Position numbers and translations under genes: made by a program. The notes beneath the pieces were generated by a model. It saw only the letters and a program-made list of their open reading frames with translations. It did no database searches and was not told where the DNA came from. 5,173 nucleotides of DNA from Pseudomonadota bacterium (lineage in GTDB: Bacteria > Pseudomonadota > Alphaproteobacteria > Acetobacterales > Acetobacteraceae), in NCBI GenBank assembly GCA_021805485.1, contig JAJZFF010000202.1:1-5173 (forward strand), written 5' to 3'. Shown piece after piece: positions 1 to 5,173 of this stretch (positions are counted from its first letter, which is position 1; every line of letters begins with the position of its first letter).

Positions 1-478
1 ACCAGCCGATCAGCCCCTGCACCCCGCCCAGGACGAACAGCGTCACCAGCCAGGGCCGCAGCCGCCGCTCGATCCGCCCGGTCCAGAGGAACCAGGCCAG
101 CGGCACGCCGAAATCGAAGCCGAGCAGCCGCCCCCACATCCGGTGGATCCATTCCGGCCAGAAGATCGCCTTGAACCCGGCGAGGTCCATGCCGCGATTG
201 AGCTCCTTGTATTGCGGGATCGTCTTGTAGAGCGCGAACATCCGCTCCCACGCCGCATGGGTCAGCGGCGGGATCACGCCCGAGACCGGCTGCCACGTCA
301 TGATCGACAGGCCGGCGTTCATGTTCTGCACATAGGCGCCGATCCCGAACATCTCGACGATCAGCGCGAAGCTGACGAACAGCCAGATCGCGACCATCCG
401 CCGGCTTTCCGCACTCGCCGCCCGCGTCGCGCGCGCCGCCGCCCTGCCGCCGATTCCCGCCACCGATTGCGATGCCAT
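1..478 (-). CDS. ctaA: Heme A synthase CtaA (COX15 family), N-terminal part, truncated by window edge
   Basis: This is an integral inner-membrane enzyme that oxidises the C8 methyl of heme O to the formyl group of heme A, the cofactor of aa3-type cytochrome oxidase. The 159 visible codons show a short Ala/Arg-rich cytoplasmic lead, a first membrane helix (about residues 28-48), a periplasmic stretch AGLSIMTWQPVSGVIPPL (55-72), then PQYKELNRGM (88-97) and FWPEWIHRMWGRLLG (106-120). The last contains H112, the expected heme-ligand histidine. A second helix and the start of a third (LFVLGGVQGLIGW, 147-159) follow. Known family members have about 340-390 residues and eight helices, so over half lies beyond the edge. 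The start at 478 gives a plausible N-terminus; M28 just before the first helix is an alternative, and the ribosome-binding site is weak. Oddity: the canonical GGxTRLTxSGLS segment reads GAYVQNMNAGLS. The gene diverges from rho across 243 bases. Confidence 0.9.
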   Translation of the reverse strand, partial: MASQSVAGIGGRAAARATRAASAESRRMVAIWLFVSFALIVEMFGIGAYVQNMNAGLSIMTWQPVSGVIPPLTHAAWERMFALYKTIPQYKELNRGMDLAGFKAIFWPEWIHRMWGRLLGFDFGVPLAWFLWTGRIERRLRPWLVTLFVLGGVQGLIGW

Positions 479-721
479 CAGTCCAAATCCCGACTCTGTC
501 GTGTCCCGCCCCCGATTTGCACCCGAAACCCCGCTTGTAAACCCGCGCGCCCCCTCACCCTGTCACATCGAGCAATCTTGACCTCGCGCCCCAGTTGCGC
601 CATCTGATCGGAGAGCGGGACAGACACGCCCGCCGCTTCCGGCCCGCAATGGGCTCCTCCACAATTCTCCGAACCCGCCCGTCCATTTTTCCGAACGGGC
701 TCATCCTGTCCCGGATTCCCC
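479..721. promoter_or_regulatory. Divergent ctaA-rho intergenic region and rho leader
   Basis: This spacer must contain the start sites for both ctaA (leftward) and rho (rightward). Toward rho, TTGACC at 578-583 matches five of six -35 bases, but the best -10 candidate (TCTGAT, 603-608) is 19 bases away, so the promoter call is weak. Toward ctaA, the minus strand has TTTACA at 541-536 without a good -10. The segment 654-721 is C-rich and G-poor on the plus strand (31 C and 10 G in 68 bases by hand count), as expected of a Rho-binding (rut) leader. It also holds a 6-bp inverted repeat. No convincing small gene or RNA gene is seen. Confidence 0.5.
677..700 (+). repeat. Small inverted repeat in the rho leader
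   Basis: GCCCGT (677-682) and ACGGGC (695-700) can form a 6-bp GC-rich stem around a 12-base loop containing a run of five T. A direct repeat TCCGAAC (668-674 and 690-696) overlaps it at a 22-base period. The stem ends about 21 bases before the rho start codon, so it could affect translation initiation or leader folding. A stem this short may be chance in GC-rich DNA. Confidence 0.35.
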
Positions 722-1996
<1,275 letters not shown>

Positions 1997-1998
1997 CC

Positions 1999-2622
1999 AT
2001 GTCGCCCTACGCGCTGCCGCTGGCCGAACTGGCGTTCGCCAATTTCATCGGCATGGTCAGCCCCGGCCCGGCCTTCCTGCTGGTCAGCCGGGCGGCGGCG
2101 GGGCGCGGCAGGGCGGCCGGCTTCGGCCTCAGCCTCGGCGTCGCCATCGCCGCCACCACCTGGGCCGCCGCCGCCTGCTTCGGCGTCGCCCTGATCATGG
2201 CCCGCTTCGCCCCGCTCTACGAGGCGATCCAGATCGCCGGCGGCCTCTACCTGGTCTGGATCGGCGTCAGCGCCTGGCGCGCGCCGCCCCCGGAACTCGA
2301 CCTCGCCGGCCCTTCCGGCAGCTTCGGCTTCCTGCGCGCCGTCGCCACCGGTGCGGCGCTCAATCTCGGCAACCCGAAGATCGTGATCTTCTTCACCAGC
2401 ATCTTCGTCGCCCTGCTGCCCGCCCACACCCCGCTCTGGCTCAGCGCCGCGGCGATCGCGATCGTCGGCCTGCAGGAAGTCACCTGGTATTCCCTGGTCA
2501 CCCTGCTGTTCTCCCGCGCCCGCATCCAGCGCGCCTATCGCCGCGCCGGGCTGTGGATCGAGCGCACCGTCGGCACGCTGCTGATCGCGATCGGCGCCCG
2601 AATCCTCGGCGCCGCCGTCTAG
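1999..2622 (+). CDS. LysE/RhtB-family amino-acid or metabolite exporter
   Basis: This is an inner-membrane protein of the LysE/RhtB translocator family, whose characterised members export amino acids such as lysine, homoserine or threonine. The substrate here cannot be read from sequence. The 207 residues match the usual family length of about 200-210. Family signatures are [21 protein letters not shown] (21-41) after the first helix, [14 protein letters not shown] (81-94), and [12 protein letters not shown] (121-132). About six hydrophobic segments can be seen, near residues 5-25, 41-68, 73-92, 112-140, 147-171 and 188-206. The ATG is only two bases after the rho TGA, and there is no Shine-Dalgarno motif at normal spacing, so translation probably depends on ribosomes finishing rho. 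No terminator is seen between them. Being next to rho does not suggest a functional link. The reading frame is also open upstream through all of rho, but the family N-terminus supports this ATG. Confidence 0.88.
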   Translation: MSPYALPLAELAFANFIGMVSPGPAFLLVSRAAAGRGRAAGFGLSLGVAIAATTWAAAACFGVALIMARFAPLYEAIQIAGGLYLVWIGVSAWRAPPPELDLAGPSGSFGFLRAVATGAALNLGNPKIVIFFTSIFVALLPAHTPLWLSAAAIAIVGLQEVTWYSLVTLLFSRARIQRAYRRAGLWIERTVGTLLIAIGARILGAAV

Positions 2623-2641
2623 CCCGCGCCGCCGAAACGTT

Positions 2642-2669
2642 TTGCAAACAACCGCCCACCCCCTATATC
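2642..2669 (+). promoter_or_regulatory. Candidate sigma-70-type promoter for ahcY
   Basis: TTGCAA (2642-2647) and TATATC (2664-2669) are separated by 16 bases. The -10 lies in CCCTATATCCC, which resembles the CTATAT-type element common in alphaproteobacterial housekeeping promoters. It is an AT-rich island within GC-rich surroundings. Transcription would start near 2675-2677, leaving a leader of only about 22-24 bases before the ahcY ATG. The flanking AAACGTTTTGCAAAC (2635-2649) contains short dyads that might be an operator, but this is speculative. Confidence 0.5.
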
Positions 2670-2686
2670 CCGACCGGAATTCAGAC

Positions 2687-2690
2687 GGAG
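2687..2690 (+). promoter_or_regulatory. Ribosome-binding site deciding the ahcY start
   Basis: GGAG sits eight bases before the ATG at 2699. A longer in-frame ATG at 2642 lies within the -35 region of the proposed promoter and would add 19 residues ([14 protein letters not shown] and so on) unlike the family N-terminus, so the 2699 start is preferred. Confidence 0.7.
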
Positions 2691-2698
2691 ACACCCCG

Positions 2699-4006
2699 AT
2701 GCCCGACGCCAGCCAGCCCACGGATTACAAGGTCCGCGACATCGCCCTTGCCGACTGGGGCCGCAAGGAAATCTCGATGGCCGAAACCGAGATGCCGGGC
2801 CTGATGGCGCTGCGCAGCGAATTCGGCGCCTCGAAGCCGCTCAAGGGCGCCCGCATCGCCGGCTGCCTGCACATGACGATCCAGACCGCGGTGCTGATCG
2901 AGACCCTGATCGAGCTCGGCGCCACCGTCCGCTGGTCCTCCTGCAACATCTTCTCGACCCAGGACCACGCCGCCGCCGGCGTCGCCGCGGCCGGCGTGCC
3001 GGTCTTCGCCTGGAAGGGCATGAACGAGGAGGAGTTCTGGTGGTGCATCGAGCAGACGGTGCGCGGCCCGGACGGCTGGACGCCGAACATGATCCTCGAT
3101 GACGGCGGCGACCTCACCAAGCTGATGCACGACAAATACCCCGAGATGCTGGCCGACATCCGCGGCATCTCCGAGGAGACCACCACCGGCGTGCACCGCC
3201 TGCGCGAAATGGCGCGCGACGGCTCGCTGCTCTGCCCCGCCATCAACGTGAACGACAGCGTCACCAAGTCGAAATTCGACAATCTCTACGGCTGCCGCGA
3301 AAGCCTGGTCGACGGCATCCGCCGCGGCACCGACGTGATGATGGCCGGCAAGGTCGCCGTCGTCGCCGGCTTCGGCGATGTCGGCAAGGGCTCGGCCGCC
3401 AGCCTGCGCAACGCCGGCTGCCGCGTGATGGTCACCGAGATCGACCCGATCTGCGCCCTCCAGGCGGCGATGGAAGGCTACGAGGTCGTCACCATGGACG
3501 ACGCCGCCCCGAAGGGCGACATCTTCGTCACCGCCACCGGCAATATCGACGTCATCACCGCCGACCACATGCGGGCGATGAAGCACCGCGCCATCGTCTG
3601 CAACATCGGCCACTTCGACTCCGAGATCCAGATCGAGAGCCTGCGCAACTACAAGTGGGAGAACGTGAAGCCGCAGGTCGACGAGGTCGTCTTCCCCGAC
3701 GGCAAGCGCCTGATCGTCCTCTCCGAGGGCCGCCTGGTCAATCTCGGCAACGCCACCGGCCATCCCTCCTTCGTCATGTCGGCGAGCTTCACCAACCAGG
3801 TCCTCGCCCAGATCGAGCTGTGGAACGCCCCCGCCGGCCGCTACGAGCGCAAGGTCTACGTCCTGCCCAAGCATCTCGACGAGAAGGTCGCGGCCCTGCA
3901 TCTCGCCAAGGTCGGCGCCAAGCTCACCACGCTGAGCAAGGCCCAGGCCGACTATATCGGCGTCGAGACCGCCGGCCCCTTCAAACACGACGACTACCGC
4001 TACTAA
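2699..4006 (+). CDS. ahcY: Adenosylhomocysteinase (S-adenosyl-L-homocysteine hydrolase)
   Basis: This cytoplasmic NAD-dependent enzyme reversibly splits S-adenosylhomocysteine into adenosine and homocysteine, removing the product inhibitor of methyltransferases and feeding the methionine cycle. The 435-residue protein aligns end to end with the family. The substrate domain has [17 protein letters not shown] (50-66, H58 and T60), [14 protein letters not shown] (80-93), D135 in [18 protein letters not shown] (E160) and [21 protein letters not shown] (K190, D194, C199). The NAD fold contains [10 protein letters not shown] (222-231) and E247. Further conserved parts are CNIGHFD (H305), GHPSFVM (H355) and the C-terminal KHDDYRY (K429, Y433), which reaches into the neighbouring subunit in known structures. 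Length and lack of an insertion near residue 150 resemble the compact human-type form (432 residues) rather than the roughly 460-495-residue forms of many bacteria. It has its own promoter and is followed after ten bases by the DUF4149 gene. Confidence 0.98.
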   Translation: MPDASQPTDYKVRDIALADWGRKEISMAETEMPGLMALRSEFGASKPLKGARIAGCLHMTIQTAVLIETLIELGATVRWSSCNIFSTQDHAAAGVAAAGVPVFAWKGMNEEEFWWCIEQTVRGPDGWTPNMILDDGGDLTKLMHDKYPEMLADIRGISEETTTGVHRLREMARDGSLLCPAINVNDSVTKSKFDNLYGCRESLVDGIRRGTDVMMAGKVAVVAGFGDVGKGSAASLRNAGCRVMVTEIDPICALQAAMEGYEVVTMDDAAPKGDIFVTATGNIDVITADHMRAMKHRAIVCNIGHFDSEIQIESLRNYKWENVKPQVDEVVFPDGKRLIVLSEGRLVNLGNATGHPSFVMSASFTNQVLAQIELWNAPAGRYERKVYVLPKHLDEKVAALHLAKVGAKLTTLSKAQADYIGVETAGPFKHDDYRY

Positions 4007-4011
4007 GGAGG
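4005..4011 (+). promoter_or_regulatory. Strong Shine-Dalgarno overlapping the ahcY stop codon
   Basis: AAGGAGG begins in the ahcY TAA (4004-4006) and ends five bases before the ATG at 4017. It is the best ribosome-binding site in the window. Its position suggests that ribosomes ending ahcY can help initiate the next gene, and it fixes that gene's start. Confidence 0.85.
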
Positions 4012-4016
4012 CGACG

Positions 4017-4415
4017 ATGGGCAGCTTCCTCGCGGTCATGGCGCTCGCCGCCCTGTTCGGCGGCATGCTGTTCTTCGGCGCGGTGATGACGCCGCTGGTC
4101 TTCTCGAAACTGCCGCCGGACGTGGCCGGCCCGTTCATCCGGGCCGCCTTCCCGCGCTACTACCTGTTCGTCACGGTCACCTCGGCGCTCGCCGCCATCG
4201 GCCTGCTGATCCGCGGCAACCCGTGGTACGCGCTGCTGGCGGTGATCGTCACCGGCGTCACCCTCTGGCTCTGGCTGGAATGGATGCCGCACCTCAACGC
4301 GGTGCGCGACGCCGGCAACCAGGTGGATTTCCAGCGCGGCCACCGGCTCTCGGTCTGGGTCAACGCCGTCCAGTTCGTGATCGTCTTCGCGCTGCTCGCC
4401 GGCCTCGCCGGCTGA
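4017..4415 (+). CDS. DUF4149-type small integral membrane protein, function unknown
   Basis: This is a 132-residue protein with four hydrophobic segments at about residues 4-24, 48-66, 69-88 and 111-131, so a four-helix inner-membrane protein is likely. I recognise it as resembling the DUF4149 (TMEM205-like) family from GGMLFFGAVMTPLVFSKLPP (15-34), AGPFIRAAFPRYYL (37-50) and the late segment DFQRGHRLSVWVNAVQF (104-120). The conserved FPRYY motif lies just before helix 2. There is no enzymatic motif and no established biochemical role that I can name. It starts ten bases after ahcY behind a strong ribosome-binding site, so the two very probably share a transcript. That fits a housekeeping membrane role or simple cotranscription and does not prove a role in methyl metabolism. 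It ends 23 bases before a strong hairpin. Confidence 0.85.
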   Translation: MGSFLAVMALAALFGGMLFFGAVMTPLVFSKLPPDVAGPFIRAAFPRYYLFVTVTSALAAIGLLIRGNPWYALLAVIVTGVTLWLWLEWMPHLNAVRDAGNQVDFQRGHRLSVWVNAVQFVIVFALLAGLAG

Positions 4416-4438
4416 CTTTCCCCGATAACGCAAATGCT

Positions 4439-4479
4439 TGTGAGCGGTTCCTGATCTCCCGGATCAGGAACCGCTCACA
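4439..4479. terminator. Long perfect hairpin between convergent genes, likely bidirectional terminator
   Basis: TGTGAGCGGTTCCTGATC (4439-4456) is the exact reverse complement of GATCAGGAACCGCTCACA (4462-4479), giving an 18-bp stem with a 5-base loop (TCCCG). It lies between the ends of the DUF4149 gene (4415) and moeA (4475), so it can terminate transcripts from both sides. Neither side has a proper run of T after the stem, so it is not a textbook intrinsic terminator; it may act with Rho or protect 3' ends. The right arm contains the moeA stop codon and the last two bases of the preceding Met codon. Confidence 0.7.
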
Positions 4480-5173
4480 TCCCGCATGAATCGAGCCTGA
4501 TCACCCGAACCATCGCGCCTTCCGGCTCGGCCGGCGCATCCGGCGCGCGCAGCAGCAGCGCATCGGCCTTTGCCAGCCGGCTCAGCATCGCCGAATCCTG
4601 CACCGGGAACGGCGTCACGCTCCAGCCCCCCGCCGCATCCCGCGCCAGCGTCGCCCGCAGATGATCGGCCCGGTGATCGTTCGCCGCCAGCGCCACGGTG
4701 CAGCGCGCGGCTTCGGTCGGCGGCGCCTCGTCCGCCCGCCCGGTCAGCCGCGCGATCGCGGGGCCGAGGAACAGCACCGCGCACACCAGCGCCGACACCG
4801 GATTCCCCGGCAGCCCCAGCACCGGCACGCCGCCCAGCATTCCCGCCATCAGCGGCTTGCCCGGCCGCATCGCGATCTTCCAGAAATCGACGTCGAGCCC
4901 AAGCTCGGCCAAGCCCGCCTGCACCAGGTCGTGCGCGCCGACGCTCGCCCCCCCGGTCGTCACCAGCAGGTCGGCCCGCGCCGCCGCCGCCGCCGCCGCC
5001 CCGATCGCGGCGCGGTCGTCCGGCGCCACCGGCAGGATCACCGCCTCGCCGCCCACCGCGCGGATATAGGCCGCCAGCGCGTGCGAATTGGAACTGACGA
5101 TCCCGCCCGGCGGAATCGGCTCCCCCGGCATGGCGATCTCGTCGCCGGTCGCCAGCACCGCGACCACCGGCCG
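4475..5173 (-). CDS. moeA: Molybdopterin molybdotransferase MoeA, C-terminal part, truncated by window edge
   Basis: MoeA inserts molybdate into adenylylated molybdopterin to complete the molybdenum cofactor in the cytoplasm. The 232 visible codons enter at RPVVAVLATGDEI, the start of the MoaB/Mog-like domain III, and run to the stop. Signatures, numbered from the edge, are TGDE (9-12), SSNSHALAAYI (27-37), TTGGASVGAHD (72-82), MRPGKPLMAG (102-111) and GLPGNPVSALV (120-130). The C-terminal beta-barrel domain IV carries VQDSAMLSRLAKADALL (191-207). MoeA usually has about 400 residues, so roughly 170 N-terminal residues are missing. The GTG at 5167-5165 is an internal valine codon, not the start. 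An Ala-rich run at 59-65 comes from a GCC repeat. The plain TGGxSxGxxD and GLPGNP motifs distinguish it from MoaB/Mog, though a single-domain relative cannot be excluded until the upstream part is seen. Confidence 0.93.
   Translation of the reverse strand, partial: RPVVAVLATGDEIAMPGEPIPPGGIVSSNSHALAAYIRAVGGEAVILPVAPDDRAAIGAAAAAAARADLLVTTGGASVGAHDLVQAGLAELGLDVDFWKIAMRPGKPLMAGMLGGVPVLGLPGNPVSALVCAVLFLGPAIARLTGRADEAPPTEAARCTVALAANDHRADHLRATLARDAAGGWSVTPFPVQDSAMLSRLAKADALLLRAPDAPAEPEGAMVRVIRLDSCGM
4980..5000. repeat. Trinucleotide (GCC)7 microsatellite inside moeA
   Basis: Seven perfect GCC units (GGC on the coding strand, read in the GCG frame) encode an alanine run in IGAAAAAAARAD, just before the TTGGASVG motif. 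Any change by whole units would keep the frame. The run lies in a helix region that is often Ala-rich in GC-rich genomes. Confidence 0.8.

Noticed and set aside
143..607. Plus-strand open frame over the ctaA 5' part and the spacer
   Set aside because: It is antisense to the convincing ctaA reading frame and has compositionally biased content without a domain.
2453..2465. GCGATCGC palindrome cluster, like the cyanobacterial HIP1 repeat
   Set aside because: It lies inside lysE codons for a hydrophobic Ala/Ile/Val run and is expected by chance in this composition; nothing else suggests a cyanobacterium.
2642..2698. In-frame N-terminal extension of AhcY from an upstream ATG
   Set aside because: It overlaps the proposed promoter, lacks a ribosome-binding site and is unlike AhcY N-termini. 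The ATG at 2699 has GGAG at eight bases.
2681..4138. 485-codon open frame on the minus strand opposite ahcY
   Set aside because: It is an antisense shadow rich in Asp, Gly, Ala, Val and His without a recognisable domain. The opposite strand encodes a fully conserved AhcY.

Overview
The window is an ordinary-looking chromosomal stretch from a GC-rich bacterium. Four genes lie on the plus strand, flanked by two partial genes on the minus strand: ctaA (heme A synthase, cut by the left edge), rho, a LysE/RhtB-family exporter, ahcY (adenosylhomocysteinase), a small DUF4149-type membrane protein, and moeA (molybdopterin molybdotransferase, cut by the right edge). The high GC content with strong G/C preference at third codon positions, an alphaproteobacterial-type CtaA with the WEWxHR-like motif, a CTATAT-like -10 element before ahcY and the sequence style of AhcY and the DUF4149 protein all suggest an alphaproteobacterium, perhaps Rhodospirillales/Acetobacteraceae. 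The lineage is an inference, because there is no rRNA in the window.

Layout. ctaA (478 to 1, minus) and rho (722-1996, plus) diverge from a 243-base spacer that must hold both promoters. Its rho-proximal part is C-rich and G-poor, a composition that would suit binding of Rho to its own leader. The lysE-like gene starts two bases after the rho stop, so the two are probably cotranscribed and translationally coupled. A 76-base gap with a credible sigma-70-type promoter follows. It drives ahcY and, ten bases downstream, the DUF4149 gene, whose Shine-Dalgarno sequence overlaps the ahcY stop codon. This unit converges on moeA. An 18-bp perfect hairpin lies between the two and runs through the moeA stop codon, and is probably a two-way terminator.

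How the genes relate. They are housekeeping functions without one shared pathway: heme A supply for cytochrome oxidase, factor-dependent transcription termination, small-molecule export, recycling of S-adenosylhomocysteine after methylation, and molybdenum cofactor assembly. I see no mobile element, CRISPR array, tRNA, rRNA, integration site or defence system, and I do not think the window holds a new multi-gene system. The points most worth a second look are a diverged conserved motif in CtaA, the possible Rho self-regulation leader, the rho-lysE junction, and the moeA/DUF4149 hairpin.
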